NCBI RefSeq assembly: GCF_006716905.1
Contig: NZ_VFPV01000001.1
Location: forward strand, 735,501-799,500
Source: Acidovorax temperans
Lineage (GTDB): Bacteria; Pseudomonadota; Gammaproteobacteria; Burkholderiales; Burkholderiaceae_C
Direction of reading: 5' to 3'
Length of the DNA: 64,000 nt
The notes under the pieces are model-generated. The model worked only from the letters and a program-made list of their open reading frames with translations. It ran no database searches and had not been told where the DNA came from. A program made the translations under genes and the position numbers. How positions within the stretch are numbered: the first letter of the stretch is position 1; each line of letters begins with the position of its first letter. Of this stretch, positions 34,604-46,927 are shown piece after piece.

Positions 34604-36523
34604 TCAGGCTACGGTGGGTGCCGTGTCTGCCGCTACGGCGGGAGTTCCGCCTCCAGATCCATCACCACCCGAGGAGGGAGTGCGGGGCGTCCAGTCCTTC
34701 GGAGGACGCGGTTCTTTGCCAGCCATGATGTCATCCAGTTGCTCGCTGTCGATGGTTTCCCAATCCAACAGGGCCTTGGCCATGGCATGCATCTTGTCGC
34801 TGTGCTCTTCAATGAGGCGGCGGGCAAGGTTGTATTGCTCGTCAATGATGCGACGCACCTCGCTATCAACCTTTTCCATGGTCTGCTCACTCATGCTGGT
34901 GGTCTTGGTTACCGAGCGACCCAGAAACACTTCGCCTTCGTTCTCGGCATAGACCATGGGGCCCAGCGCTTCCGTCATACCGTAACGGGTCACCATGTCA
35001 CGCGCGATGTGGGTGGCTCGCTCGAAGTCGTTACTGGCACCAGTGGTCATCTGGTTCATGAACACTTCTTCGGCGATACGACCACCAAACAGCATGCTGA
35101 TCTGGTTGAGCATGTACTCGCGGTCATAGCTGTAGCGGTCCTGAGCCGGCAAGCTCATCGTCACACCCAGGGCTCGACCACGGGGAATGATGGTGACCTT
35201 GTGCACGGGGTCGCACTTGGGCAGCAACTTGCCGATCAGCGCGTGGCCCGCCTCGTGGTAAGCCGTGTTGCGACGCTCTTCCTCTGGCATGACCATGCTC
35301 TTGCGCTCTGGCCCCATGAGGATCTTGTCCTTGGCCTTTTCAAAGTCCTGCATTTCCACCGTGCGCGCATTGCGACGCGCAGCCATGAGGGCAGCTTCGT
35401 TGCAGAGATTGGCCAAATCGGCTCCGCTCATACCGGGCGTGCCACGGGCGATGATGGCAGGAGCCACATCTTGGCCCAGTGGAATCTTGCGCATGTGCAC
35501 GTTCAAGATCTGCTCACGACCCCGAATGTCAGGCAGCGTGACATAGACCTGGCGGTCAAAACGGCCTGGGCGCAGCAATGCAGCATCGAGAATGTCGGGG
35601 CGGTTGGTCGCAGCCACGACGATCACGCCGAGGTTGGTTTCGAAACCGTCCATCTCGACCAGCATCTGGTTCAGAGTCTGCTCACGCTCATCATTACCGC
35701 CACCCAGGCCTGCACCACGCTGGCGACCTACGGCATCGATTTCATCGATGAAGATGATGCAGGGCGCATTCTTCTTGGCGTTTTCAAACATGTCGCGTAC
35801 GCGGGCAGCCCCCACACCGACGAACATTTCCACGAAATCAGAGCCCGAGATACTGAAGAACGGCACTTTGGCTTCACCGGCGATGGACTTGGCGAGCAAA
35901 GTCTTACCGGTGCCCGGAGGGCCCACCAGCAGCAAACCGCGTGGAATACGACCACCCAACTTTTGGAATTTTTGCGGGTCTTTCAAGAAGTCCACAACTT
36001 CTTTGACCTCTTCCTTCGCCTCGTCGCAGCCAGCCACATCCGCGAAGGTGACCTGGTTGGTGTTTTCGTCGAGCATGCGGGCTTTGCTTTTGCCAAAACT
36101 GAACGCACCACCCTTGCCACCGCCCTGCATCTGGCGCATGAAGTAGATCCATACGCCGATCAACAACAGCATTGGCCCCCAGCTGACCAGCAACGTCATC
36201 AAGAGGGAACCCTCTTCGCGAGGCTTCACATCGAACTTGACCTTGTGCTCAATGAGATCACCCACCAGTCCGCGATCCAGCACGGAAGCATTGGTGCGGA
36301 TCTTTCGATCATCGGTGGTGGTGGCGATGATTTCGCCGCCGCTCAGCCCCTCGGGGATCACGGCACTCTTGATACGGTTATTGCGAACTTCATCCAGAAA
36401 TTCGGAATAGCCCACCGTCGTCGCACCGGCGCTGCCTCGGGTATCAAACTGTTTGAATACCGTGAACAACACCATGGCGATGACCAGCCACACGGCAAAT
36501 TTCGAAAACCACTGATTGTTCAA
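34604..36523 (-). CDS. ftsH: ATP-dependent zinc metalloprotease FtsH
   Basis: 639-residue membrane-anchored AAA+ protease. Two membrane segments (residues about 8-22 and 100-118) flank a periplasmic domain. Walker A is VGPPGTGKT near 197, Walker [16 protein letters not shown], the second region of homology ends RPGRFDRQV, and the zinc site is HEAGH near residue 420. In E. coli it follows rlmE directly; here an IS630 copy separates them. A possible heat-shock promoter lies 70 bp upstream. Confidence 0.98.
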   Translation of the reverse strand: MNNQWFSKFAVWLVIAMVLFTVFKQFDTRGSAGATTVGYSEFLDEVRNNRIKSAVIPEGLSGGEIIATTTDDRKIRTNASVLDRGLVGDLIEHKVKFDVKPREEGSLLMTLLVSWGPMLLLIGVWIYFMRQMQGGGKGGAFSFGKSKARMLDENTNQVTFADVAGCDEAKEEVKEVVDFLKDPQKFQKLGGRIPRGLLLVGPPGTGKTLLAKSIAGEAKVPFFSISGSDFVEMFVGVGAARVRDMFENAKKNAPCIIFIDEIDAVGRQRGAGLGGGNDEREQTLNQMLVEMDGFETNLGVIVVAATNRPDILDAALLRPGRFDRQVYVTLPDIRGREQILNVHMRKIPLGQDVAPAIIARGTPGMSGADLANLCNEAALMAARRNARTVEMQDFEKAKDKILMGPERKSMVMPEEERRNTAYHEAGHALIGKLLPKCDPVHKVTIIPRGRALGVTMSLPAQDRYSYDREYMLNQISMLFGGRIAEEVFMNQMTTGASNDFERATHIARDMVTRYGMTEALGPMVYAENEGEVFLGRSVTKTTSMSEQTMEKVDSEVRRIIDEQYNLARRLIEEHSDKMHAMAKALLDWETIDSEQLDDIMAGKEPRPPKDWTPRTPSSGGDGSGGGTPAVAADTAPTVA

Positions 36524-36576
36524 GCGGAACTCCAGTTACAAGGGAGAAGAATGGCCAGTTGCCAGTACGGCAGTAG

Positions 36577-36602
36577 CTTTGGGTGATTTTAGGTCTTTCA
36601 AG
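36577..36602 (-). promoter_or_regulatory. Candidate heat-shock (sigma32) promoter of ftsH
   Basis: CTTGAAA (36596-36602) is a perfect -35 for sigma32. About 12 bases later CCCAAA partly matches the CCCCAT -10. The spacing is one or two bases short. It lies downstream of the IS630 insertion, so ftsH would keep it. Confidence 0.4.
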
Positions 36603-36750
36603 GCGCGGCCACCTGTTTATCCCCCCCTGGACCCATGGGCGCCGTGTGGAAATTGGGTGAAGTCTGCGCCCTGAATTGACCTGAGGCAAGTTGGAGCTCG
36701 ATTTTGTTCCCAAGCCCCATGCCCCATGCCCCAAGACTGGAAACCCACTA

Positions 36751-37863
36751 TTGATCCGGCCCTGTGAAGTATTAAGCCGCGTAGCGAACGTAACGATCTT
36801 GGAAGTAGCCAATAACGCGCTCAGGGTTTTGCTCCAGCATCGCCATGTGATCATTGGCAGCCTCGCGTAACTTGGCCTTGGTTCTTACCGGCACTCGCTT
36901 GCCTATCTCTTGCTTGAGATCCGCATTCAGACGCTCCTCTGGATTGAGCTGGGGGCTGTAGCTGGGTAAGTAAAACAGCTCAATCTGGTCTTGATGTTCG
37001 GCCACCCAAGCCTTCACAAGTTTGCTGTGATGCACGCGCAAATTGTCCAGAATCAAAAAGACTTTTTTCCCAGCATCCTTGATCAAGGCTTGCAGGAATT
37101 CAATGAGCTTGTCGGCGTCAAATGCTTCATCAATGATCATCCAGCGTGTCTTGCCCTGGTTGGTCACTGTTGCAATCATCGATAGCTTCTGACGCGTGCC
37201 ACCGATAGCCATGGTCACCGGAGTTTTGCCTGTCGGCGCATAGCTTCTGCCGCGCACGTCGGTGTTAACCAACGCCGTCTCATCGCCCCAGTGAATTTCC
37301 GCCCCTTCAGCTCTGGCGCGCTGCTCGATACCGGGATACTCGCCCTCCAACCAAGCTTGTACTGCGGCAGGGCTTTGCTCATAAGCTCGCTTGATGGGCT
37401 TTTGCGGCGTGAAGCCCCAGCGGGTGAGGTACTTTCCGGTACTTCGAGTCTGTAGCTTTACGCCAAATTCTTGCTCGATCAATTGGCTCACGGCAGCTCG
37501 GCTCCACAGATGAAAGTCCATCTTGAGTTGCTCGGGCCGCTTGTCAATAATCATCCGCTGAATCGTCTCTTCTTGCGCTGGGCTGAGCACACGGCCATCC
37601 CCTGGGCTGCGCCCTCGCAAGGCTGGTCGGATGGCGCCCCAGCCACCAGCTTCAAACAGATCAATCGTGGCGCGCACTGGCGGGTAGCTCAGCCCTGTCA
37701 TCTCCACGATTTGCATGATCTTGATGCCCTTCTTGTGCAGCCGAACGACTTGCTTGCGGCGCTCGTGAAGTTGCTCCAGCGTTTGCTTTCTTGCGTTTTC
37801 TTTTTCCATCAATCTCTGACCAGAAAACGCAGAGAAAATTCATACTTTATTGGGCCTTATCTA
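36751..37863 (-). mobile_element. IS630-family insertion sequence, about 1113 bp
   Basis: Flanked by TA on both sides (36749-36750 and 37864-37865), the duplication expected of IS630/Tc1 elements. The ends align as TTGATCCGGCCC and TAGATAAGGCCC, followed by a shared AAGTAT. It carries one intact transposase gene. The right end is 6 bp from the rlmE stop. Confidence 0.85.
36772..37809 (-). CDS. IS630-family transposase
   Basis: 345 residues, intact. N-terminal helix-turn-helix (KGIKIMQIVEMTGLSYPPVRATIDLF) followed by a winged-helix part LSPAQEETIQRMI and the DDE domain: Asp in EIHWGDETAL, Asp in VFLILDNLRVHHSK, and Glu in PSYSPQLNPEERLNADLK. Codon use is less GC-rich than the flanking genes. 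Transcribed in the same direction as rlmE and ftsH. Confidence 0.93.
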   Translation of the reverse strand: MEKENARKQTLEQLHERRKQVVRLHKKGIKIMQIVEMTGLSYPPVRATIDLFEAGGWGAIRPALRGRSPGDGRVLSPAQEETIQRMIIDKRPEQLKMDFHLWSRAAVSQLIEQEFGVKLQTRSTGKYLTRWGFTPQKPIKRAYEQSPAAVQAWLEGEYPGIEQRARAEGAEIHWGDETALVNTDVRGRSYAPTGKTPVTMAIGGTRQKLSMIATVTNQGKTRWMIIDEAFDADKLIEFLQALIKDAGKKVFLILDNLRVHHSKLVKAWVAEHQDQIELFYLPSYSPQLNPEERLNADLKQEIGKRVPVRTKAKLREAANDHMAMLEQNPERVIGYFQDRYVRYAA

Positions 37864-37869
37864 TAAGTG

Positions 37870-38532
37870 CTATGACTTGGCTTTGAGCCCCATGCCCACC
37901 AAGAAAGTTTCGGAGGATTTATCCCGCGATGCTTTCGGCTTCAAGGGCTTCACCGCCTTGAAGGTCTGCTTGAACAAGTTCACCAGATCGCTGTACCCAC
38001 TGCCATGAAACAGCTTCACCACCAATGCGCCATCGGGCTTGAGGTGGGCACAGGCAAATTCCACCGCCAGCTCCACCAGATGCGCAATGCGCGCCGCGTC
38101 TGCCGACTCGATGCCGGACAGATTGGGAGCCATGTCAGACACCACCACATCCACCACGCGCCCAGCCAGCGCCTGCTCCAGCCTTTCCAGGACTTCAGGC
38201 TCACGAAAATCGCCGTTCAGAAACGTGACGCCTTCAATGGGCTCCATGGGCAAGATGTCCAGCGAAATGATGCACCCATTGAGTTGCCCCGCTGCCGCAC
38301 CTGACGGGGACAAGCGGCGGCGCACATATTGACTCCAGGCCCCGGGGGTAGAGCCCAGATCGACCACGGTGTACCCGGGTTTGATCAGGCCAAGTTGCTC
38401 GTCAATTTCCTTGAGTTTGTAGGCTGCGCGGGCACGGTAACCTTCTTTCTGGGCCAATTTGACATAGGTGTCGTTGACGTGGTCGTTGAGCCATGCCTTG
38501 TTGACCTTCTTGCTTTGGGTTTTTACTTTCAT
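37870..38532 (-). CDS. rlmE: 23S rRNA 2'-O-ribose methyltransferase RlmE
   Basis: 220 residues; methylates U2552 of 23S rRNA (FtsJ). SAM-binding motif [15 protein letters not shown] near residue 55. The K-D-K-E residues are in [11 protein letters not shown]-type sequence ([12 protein letters not shown]), [15 protein letters not shown] and [11 protein letters not shown]. The stop is 6 bp from the IS630 end. It is divergent from yhbY with only 32 bp between the starts. Confidence 0.96.
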   Translation of the reverse strand: MKVKTQSKKVNKAWLNDHVNDTYVKLAQKEGYRARAAYKLKEIDEQLGLIKPGYTVVDLGSTPGAWSQYVRRRLSPSGAAAGQLNGCIISLDILPMEPIEGVTFLNGDFREPEVLERLEQALAGRVVDVVVSDMAPNLSGIESADAARIAHLVELAVEFACAHLKPDGALVVKLFHGSGYSDLVNLFKQTFKAVKPLKPKASRDKSSETFLVGMGLKAKS

Positions 38533-38552
38533 TGCATTTTTCTTCCTGCCTC

Positions 38553-38558
38553 GATAAT
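38553..38558 (+). promoter_or_regulatory. -10 box of yhbY, possible leaderless start
   Basis: GATAAT ends six bases before the yhbY ATG, which places the transcription start at or very near the start codon. TTGCAT (38532-38537) is a possible -35 at 15-bp spacing. Confidence 0.45.
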
Positions 38559-38564
38559 ACGGCC

Positions 38565-39038
38565 ATGCCCCAAATTCAATTGACTCCCGCAGAGCGCCGG
38601 GAACACCGCGCCAATGCCCACCATCTGGACCCTGTGGTCCTTGTCGGTGGAGATGGCCTGACCCCTGCGGTCAAAAAAGAAATCGATGCAGCCCTGAATG
38701 CCCATGGTTTGATCAAGGTTCGCGTGTTTGGTGACGACCGCGCCGCCCGCGAACTGATGTACCAGGAACTGGCCGCTGAACTCAATGCCGCCCCCATCCA
38801 GCACATCGGCAAACTACTGGTGTTTTGGCGCCCCATTCCTCCCAAGGAACGCAGCGTGGACGAAGACCGCATGCCCGGCCCCCGCGATGTGAAGGTGCTC
38901 AAATTCAGCAAACGTGGCGGCCAGCGCCCTGAAATCAAACAGCTGCGCGTGCTGGGCAACCAACGCCTGACGTCTGGCGGCCAGATCAAGCGCGCAAAGC
39001 CCAAGCAAAAGTCCATCAAAAAGCGCCAAGCCGACTGA
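38565..39038 (+). CDS. yhbY: YhbY-like CRM-domain RNA-binding protein
   Basis: 157 residues. The N-terminal 95 residues are a CRM domain: [24 protein letters not shown], then LIKVRV and [10 protein letters not shown]. YhbY binds pre-50S ribosomal particles. The C-terminal 60 residues are a basic tail (KQKSIKKRQ) longer than in E. coli YhbY (97 residues). Divergent from rlmE, the conserved arrangement. ATG 38565 has no Shine-Dalgarno, which fits a leaderless message. Confidence 0.92.
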   Translation: MPQIQLTPAERREHRANAHHLDPVVLVGGDGLTPAVKKEIDAALNAHGLIKVRVFGDDRAARELMYQELAAELNAAPIQHIGKLLVFWRPIPPKERSVDEDRMPGPRDVKVLKFSKRGGQRPEIKQLRVLGNQRLTSGGQIKRAKPKQKSIKKRQAD

Positions 39039-39042
39039 CCCC

Positions 39043-39792
39043 ATGCCAGGACACGGACAAGCGGGTCACGAGCGCCACATCATCTGCATGAAGTGGGGCA
39101 AGAAGTACGGCCCCGAATACGTCAACCGGCTGTACGCCATGGTTCGCCGCCACCTGAGCGGCGACTTCCGGTTTGTATGCCTGACCGATGATGCCAGCGG
39201 CATTCGCAGCGAAGTGGAATGCAAGCCCATTCCTCCTCTGGATTTGCCCCCCGGCATTCCAGAGCGTGGCTGGACCAAACTCGTCACCTTCAGCGCAGAC
39301 CTTTACGGCCTGCGAGGCACCGCCCTGTTCCTGGACGTAGACGTGGTCGTCACCGGAAGCCTGGATGACTTTTTTACCCAGCCGGGCGAGTTCCTGATCA
39401 TTCACGATTACAAGCGCCCATGGCGCATTACCGGCAATTCGTCGGTGTACCGTTTTGAATTGGGCGCGCACCCCGACGTTCTTGAATACTTTCGCGGCCA
39501 CTTTGCCGAAATTCGCCAGAAGTTCCGTAATGAACAGGCCTACCTGTCGGACTTTTTGCACAAGCAAGGCAAGTTGCAGTACTGGCCTGCAAGCTGGTGT
39601 CCCAGCTTCAAATACCACGGCATTCCTGCCTGGCCCACCAATTATTGGAAGGCGCCGTTTGTGCCACCGGATGCGCGCATCGTGATTTTTCACGGTGAAT
39701 GCAACCCGCCTGACGCACTGGCAGGGCGACGCAACCGCAGGTTCCGTTACATCAAGCCTGCCACCTGGGTTGCAGAGCACTGGAAAGAATGA
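39043..39792 (+). CDS. Putative small GT-A glycosyltransferase
   Basis: 249 residues starting four bases after yhbY, so probably co-transcribed. Not a family I can name. FLDVDVVVTGSLDDFF contains the D-x-D metal motif near residue 97 and resembles the GT8-like core; HDYKRPWRITGNSSVYRF and HGECNPPDAL are other conserved-looking stretches. No signal peptide or membrane segment. It could modify surface glycans; acceptor unknown. A strong bidirectional terminator follows. Confidence 0.7.
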   Translation: MPGHGQAGHERHIICMKWGKKYGPEYVNRLYAMVRRHLSGDFRFVCLTDDASGIRSEVECKPIPPLDLPPGIPERGWTKLVTFSADLYGLRGTALFLDVDVVVTGSLDDFFTQPGEFLIIHDYKRPWRITGNSSVYRFELGAHPDVLEYFRGHFAEIRQKFRNEQAYLSDFLHKQGKLQYWPASWCPSFKYHGIPAWPTNYWKAPFVPPDARIVIFHGECNPPDALAGRRNRRFRYIKPATWVAEHWKE

Positions 39793-39808
39793 GTTGATGA
39801 AACTCACC

Positions 39809-39839
39809 AAAAAAAACCGCCTGAACGGCGGTTTTTTTA
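39809..39839. terminator. Bidirectional terminator between convergent genes
   Basis: CCGCC-TGAA-CGGCGG stem flanked by A8 on one side and T7 on the other. It can serve the glycosyltransferase gene and the convergent DUF4149 gene. Confidence 0.9.
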
Positions 39840-39870
39840 TGGTGCCAAGCCTACTTGGCCAAAGGTGTCT

Positions 39871-40341
39871 TCAAGCGCCTGCCGGTTCATCGGGGCTGCC
39901 CGATGGCAGCGCTGCACTGTCATGCGATACCGCACCCAGCAGTCGCATCTTCAGTAGCACCACCAAAGCACACATCCACTGCAAGCCATACAGCACCGAA
40001 CCCACGGTGTGCCAAAGCCGTAAATCCTGCCTCGCCACGATGCGGGGGGCTACGCCGTATTGCGACACCAAGGCGAGCAGCATACCACCCACTATGAAAA
40101 GCATAGCTGCTTGCGCCCATGGATAGAGCGCTACAACCCCTTTTGGTCTTGAAAGCAGTAACAGGAGCAAAGCGCAGCAGACAGACACCCAAGTCTGCGC
40201 CGCAAACAGCTTGGCAGCCATGGTTCCCGCCGTGGCAGGCGTTGGCAGGTGTGCAAACAACATGGGCACCACCAGCAGCCCCACCGTGGTGAGGCTGCCC
40301 CACCACAAGGCGGCGGCAAGGAATGAAAGGCGCCCTGTCAC
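39871..40341 (-). CDS. DUF4149-type small membrane protein
   Basis: 156 residues with four predicted membrane segments: FLAAALWWGSLTTVGLLVVP, VSVCCALLLLL, AAMLFIVGGMLLALV and VGSVLYGLQWMCALVVLL. The small four-helix layout and the position next to greA match DUF4149 proteins of Burkholderiales; role unknown. I chose GTG 40341, ten bases after the greA stop, with AGGG upstream. A dispersed repeat copy lies inside at 40092-40154. Confidence 0.75.
   Translation of the reverse strand: MTGRLSFLAAALWWGSLTTVGLLVVPMLFAHLPTPATAGTMAAKLFAAQTWVSVCCALLLLLLSRPKGVVALYPWAQAAMLFIVGGMLLALVSQYGVAPRIVARQDLRLWHTVGSVLYGLQWMCALVVLLKMRLLGAVSHDSAALPSGSPDEPAGA
40092..40154. repeat. Dispersed palindromic repeat, copy 4 (inside DUF4149 gene)
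   Basis: ATGAAAAGCATAGCTGCTTG, then CGCCCATGGATAGAGCGCT and a pyrimidine-rich CCCCTTTTGGTCTTGAAA tail. It is read through in frame on the minus strand. Confidence 0.75.
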
Positions 40342-40351
40342 AGCCCTAGCC

Positions 40352-40828
40352 TCACACGTAGCTGACCGCCACAACCTCGTAGCGGCGGATACCGCCGGGC
40401 GCCTGCACTTCAGCGGTGTCGCCCTCTTCCTTGCCGATCAACGCGCGGGCGATGGGGCTTGAAATGTTGATCAGACCCTGCTTCAGATCGGCCTCGTCTT
40501 CCCCCACGATCTGGTACTTCACCAGGTCGCCCGTGTCTTCATCTTCCAGCTCCACCGTGGCACCAAACACCACCTTGCCGCCGCCATCCACGGCACTGGG
40601 GTCGATCACCTGGGCGACCGAGAGCTTGCCTTCAATCTCCTGGATGCGGCCTTCAATGAAGCCTTGGCGATCCTTGGCGGCATCGTAATCGGCGTTTTCG
40701 CTCAAGTCGCCTTGCGCACGGGCTTCGGCAATGGCGGTGATCACGGCAGGACGCTCGATGGTTTTGAGGCGGTGCAGCTCTTCCTTGAGCTTTTCAGCGC
40801 CGCGCTTGGTAATTGGAATGGTGGCCAT
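40352..40828 (-). CDS. greA: Transcription elongation factor GreA
   Basis: 158 residues; rescues backtracked RNA polymerase by transcript cleavage. The acidic tip [19 protein letters not shown] near residues 35-53 carries the catalytic D/E pair. The C-terminal globular part has [17 protein letters not shown] 40828, with GGAGAG upstream. A hairpin (GCAGCCC..GGGCTGC, 40854-40875) is in its 5' leader. Confidence 0.97.
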   Translation of the reverse strand: MATIPITKRGAEKLKEELHRLKTIERPAVITAIAEARAQGDLSENADYDAAKDRQGFIEGRIQEIEGKLSVAQVIDPSAVDGGGKVVFGATVELEDEDTGDLVKYQIVGEDEADLKQGLINISSPIARALIGKEEGDTAEVQAPGGIRRYEVVAVSYV

Positions 40829-40926
40829 TCTTGTCACTCTCCATAAATCGAATGCAGCCCAATTCAAAGGGCTGCAGCAATAGGTTCCGCCCGCAAGGCC
40901 CAACAGCCTGTAGACATGGACGACCC

Positions 40927-40962
40927 TAAAAAGGAAACCGCCGCACGTTGCCGCGCGGCGGT
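40927..40962 (-). terminator. Rho-independent terminator after carB
   Basis: ACCGCCGC pairs with GCGGCGGT on the minus strand, followed by TTCCTTTTT. It closes the carA-carB unit before greA. Confidence 0.8.
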
Positions 40963-41021
40963 GTTTGTTCAGCGGCGATTATGCCGTGTTTGCGGCGGCA
41001 AAAGCCACCGCGAAAACCCGG

Positions 41022-44288
<3,267 letters not shown>

Positions 44289-44298
44289 GGTGCGGCGT

Positions 44299-44712
44299 TC
44301 ATTGGCCCTGGGAGGCAGGGACCTCCGGGCTGGTGGTGGAGGCGGCGGCAATCGCGTCGCGCCGCAGTGTCAGCTTGTCGAGAAGGGCCTGCACGCGCTC
44401 GGGCGGCAGATTCTTTTGCATCAGCTGCAAAAGACCGTCGCCCTGGATCAGCGGGCGCAGCACCTCGGCTTCGGCCTCATAAAAGGTGACGTCCCAGTCC
44501 TGCATGGCTTCGGCAAACGTGGCGTCGTCCCAGGTTTTGCCTTTGGCCACCAGGGTCACAAGCGTCATGGCCTTGTTTTCCACAAACGCCTTTTTGTAGG
44601 GCTTTTGCGCCCAGCGTTCGGTGAACCACTCCTTGTGAGGAGAGGGCAAGGTCAGAATGCGCTTGTGGATCGCTTTTTCAAGCGACGCCGCCGGAAAACT
44701 GAACAACTTCAT
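44299..44712 (-). CDS. Uncharacterised protein encoded between carA and carB
   Basis: 137 residues, not a family I recognise. It begins [20 protein letters not shown] and is rich in charged helices; there is no signal peptide or membrane segment. [20 protein letters not shown] and [22 protein letters not shown] stand out. It lies 28 bp after carA and 10 bp before carB on the same strand, so it must be co-transcribed. Whether it touches carbamoyl-phosphate synthase or is just an inserted gene cannot be told. Confidence 0.7.
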   Translation of the reverse strand: MKLFSFPAASLEKAIHKRILTLPSPHKEWFTERWAQKPYKKAFVENKAMTLVTLVAKGKTWDDATFAEAMQDWDVTFYEAEAEVLRPLIQGDGLLQLMQKNLPPERVQALLDKLTLRRDAIAAASTTSPEVPASQGQ

Positions 44713-44740
44713 AGGACAGGACCTTCTCGGAGCGATCCGC

Positions 44741-45913
44741 TTACGCGGCTTTTGCAGCCTGCATCGCGCGGGTGAAGCGGTCAAACAGGTAGGCGATATC
44801 GTGCGGGCCGGGCGATGCTTCGGGGTGACCCTGGAAGCAGAAAGCGGGCTTGTCGGTGCGCTCCAGGCCTTGCAGCGTGCCGTCAAACAGGCTGATGTGG
44901 GTGGGGCGCAGCGTGGCAGGCAGCGAATCCATGTCCACCGCAAAACCGTGGTTCTGGCTGGTGATGCTGACGCGGCCGGTGTCCAGATCCTTCACAGGGT
45001 GGTTGGCACCATGGTGGCTATTGGCCATCTTGAAAGTCTTGGCGCCGGAGGCCAGCGCCATGATCTGGTGGCCCAGGCAGATGCCGAAGGTGGGCACGCC
45101 GCTGTCCATCAGCGTGCGAGCAGCTTCAATGGCGTAGTCGCAAGGCGCTGGGTCGCCAGGGCCGTTGGAGAGAAACACGCCATCGGGGTTGAGCGCCAAC
45201 ACATCGGCAGCGGGCGTCTTGGCAGGCACCACAGTGACCTTGCAGCCACGTTCGGCCAGCATGCGCAAGATGTTCTTCTTCACGCCAAAGTCGTAAGCGA
45301 CCACGTGGAACTGGGGGGCTGTCAACTCACCGTAACCCGAGCCGAGCTTCCACTCGGTCTGCGTCCACTCGTAACGCTGGGCAGTAGTGACCACCTTGGC
45401 CAAGTCCAGGCCCGCCATGTTGGGAGCAGCCTTGGCTTTGGCAACCGCTTCGTCGATCAGCGCCTGCGTGACCGCCTGACCGGCAGCCAGGCCAACAATG
45501 GCGCCGTTTTGCGCGCCTTTGCTGCGCAGCAAGCGGGTGAGCTTGCGGGTGTCGATGTTGGCGATGGCGACGGTGTTCTCGCGCACCAGGTACTGCGACA
45601 ACGTTTCCGACTGGCGGAAGTTGCTGGCCAGCAATGGCAGATCTTTGATGATGAGGCCTGCGGCGTGGACCTTGTCGGCTTCGACGTCCTCTGCGTTGAC
45701 CCCGTAATTGCCGATGTGCGGGTACGTCAGGGTGACGATCTGCTGGCAGTAGCTGGGGTCAGTGAGGATTTCCTGGTAGCCGGTGATAGCGGTGTTGAAC
45801 ACCACTTCGCCGACGGTGGTGCCGGTGGCACCGATCGAATTGCCGATAAAGACCGTGCCGTCTGCGAGCGCCAGGATGGCGGGCGGGAAGGTTCCCTGGA
45901 TAGACAAAAGCAC
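44741..45913 (-). CDS. carA: Carbamoyl-phosphate synthase small subunit
   Basis: 390 residues; glutaminase subunit. N-domain motif [17 protein letters not shown]. The class I amidotransferase domain has the catalytic Cys in [15 protein letters not shown] near residue 275 and the His-Glu of [11 protein letters not shown] near residue 360. The start is GTG at 45913, with GGAG seven bases before it. A structured leader of about 125 nt precedes it. Confidence 0.98.
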   Translation of the reverse strand: MLLSIQGTFPPAILALADGTVFIGNSIGATGTTVGEVVFNTAITGYQEILTDPSYCQQIVTLTYPHIGNYGVNAEDVEADKVHAAGLIIKDLPLLASNFRQSETLSQYLVRENTVAIANIDTRKLTRLLRSKGAQNGAIVGLAAGQAVTQALIDEAVAKAKAAPNMAGLDLAKVVTTAQRYEWTQTEWKLGSGYGELTAPQFHVVAYDFGVKKNILRMLAERGCKVTVVPAKTPAADVLALNPDGVFLSNGPGDPAPCDYAIEAARTLMDSGVPTFGICLGHQIMALASGAKTFKMANSHHGANHPVKDLDTGRVSITSQNHGFAVDMDSLPATLRPTHISLFDGTLQGLERTDKPAFCFQGHPEASPGPHDIAYLFDRFTRAMQAAKAA

Positions 45914-45934
45914 TGGGTTCTCCGGATGGTTACG

Positions 45935-46047
45935 GTCGCCCGGCGCCTGCTAGCCACTCGCAGGGCGAGTGCCAATGGCTGCTCTCAGATGGGTTATTGC
46001 TTTGGGTGCGGTCGGGCGACGCTGTTGCGAGAAAAGCCCCCGATTAT
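45935..46047 (-). promoter_or_regulatory. carA promoter and structured leader
   Basis: A perfect TATAAT (46042-46047) is followed by a leader of about 125 nt. GTCGCCCG (46013-46020) can pair with CGGGCGAC (45935-45942) and encloses a perfect seven-pair hairpin CACTCGC-CCT-GCGAGTG (45955-45971). No U-run follows, so it is not a simple attenuator. The region upstream to 46110 is AT-rich but shows no operator I can name. Confidence 0.6.
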
Positions 46048-46153
46048 ACCCGCACACCTCTAAACCACGATGCAAAATGATGCGCCGCAACATGGATTTC
46101 CGGTAACAAAACGGTGATTTGCCCCAGGGGCTGCCTGGGCAAGGGCCGTCACC

Positions 46154-46927
46154 TCAACGCGCAGCCCCGCTGGCGTGCAGGCAGATGGCCGCCGCCGCCG
46201 CCACGTTCAAAGACTCTTCACCGCCAGGTTGCGCGATGCGGATGCGCAAGGATGAGCGGGCCTCCAGCGACGGGGCCACGCCCTGCCCTTCGTGCCCCAT
46301 GACCCAGGCACAGGGCCAGGGCAGATCGGCCTGGTGCAGGTAGCTGCCGCCGTGGGAGCTGGTCACCACCAGGGGCACCTGCAGCGCAGCCAGGTCTTCC
46401 TCGTCCACGCCTTCGACCAGGTTCAGTGCAAAGTGGGCCCCCATGCCGGCGCGCAACACCTTGGGCGACCACAGGGCCGCACTGCCTTTGACGGCCAGCA
46501 CCTGCCGAAAGCCAAACGCAGAGGCGCTGCGCAAGATGGAGCCCACATTGCCCGCGTCCTGCACCCGATCCAGCACGACCGTGGCGGCCATCGCGTCCAG
46601 CGGCTGCGCAGCGGGCAGATCCCAAAGAAAGCCCATGCCCGCCGGCGATTCCAGCCCGCTGATGTCCTTGAAAAGCGCATCTGGCATCACTACGATTTTG
46701 ATAGCTGCCAGCGCTTTCTCGTGCTGCCATTGCGGCCAATAAGACTCTGAAAATACGGCCATGGCCGGGCGCACGGAACGCTCCAGCGCGGCGCGGCAGA
46801 GGTGGTCACCCTCCAGCCAGACCCGGCCTTGCTTGCGGTAAGCCGTGGTGTCTTGCGCCAGGCGGCGCAGGTCTTTGACAAACGCGTTGTCGCGCGACTG
46901 GATCAGGGTGACGGCGGGGGATGTCAT
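46154..46927 (-). CDS. SpoU/TrmH-family RNA methyltransferase
   Basis: 257 residues. An N-terminal substrate-binding domain ([20 protein letters not shown]) precedes a SPOUT domain with motif 1 [21 protein letters not shown], motif 2 [14 protein letters not shown] and motif 3 [14 protein letters not shown]. The knot binds SAM and methylates ribose 2'-OH in rRNA or tRNA; target not predicted. The start overlaps the rnhB stop as ATGA. A partial copy of the dispersed repeat is at 46689-46718. Confidence 0.88.
   Translation of the reverse strand: MTSPAVTLIQSRDNAFVKDLRRLAQDTTAYRKQGRVWLEGDHLCRAALERSVRPAMAVFSESYWPQWQHEKALAAIKIVVMPDALFKDISGLESPAGMGFLWDLPAAQPLDAMAATVVLDRVQDAGNVGSILRSASAFGFRQVLAVKGSAALWSPKVLRAGMGAHFALNLVEGVDEEDLAALQVPLVVTSSHGGSYLHQADLPWPCAWVMGHEGQGVAPSLEARSSLRIRIAQPGGEESLNVAAAAAICLHASGAAR
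46689..46718. repeat. Dispersed repeat, half copy (inside methyltransferase gene)
   Basis: ACTACGATTTTGATAGCTGC followed by CAGCGCTTTC, the left half of the repeat only. Read in frame. Confidence 0.55.

Noticed and set aside
34739-36586. 615-codon plus-strand open frame opposite ftsH
   Set aside because: Same reason; it mirrors the ftsH frame without a signature of its own.
36712-36733. Tandem CCCCATG heptamers upstream of ftsH
   Set aside because: Three units of low-complexity sequence near the IS630 left end, with no recognised function. Not enough to call a regulatory repeat.
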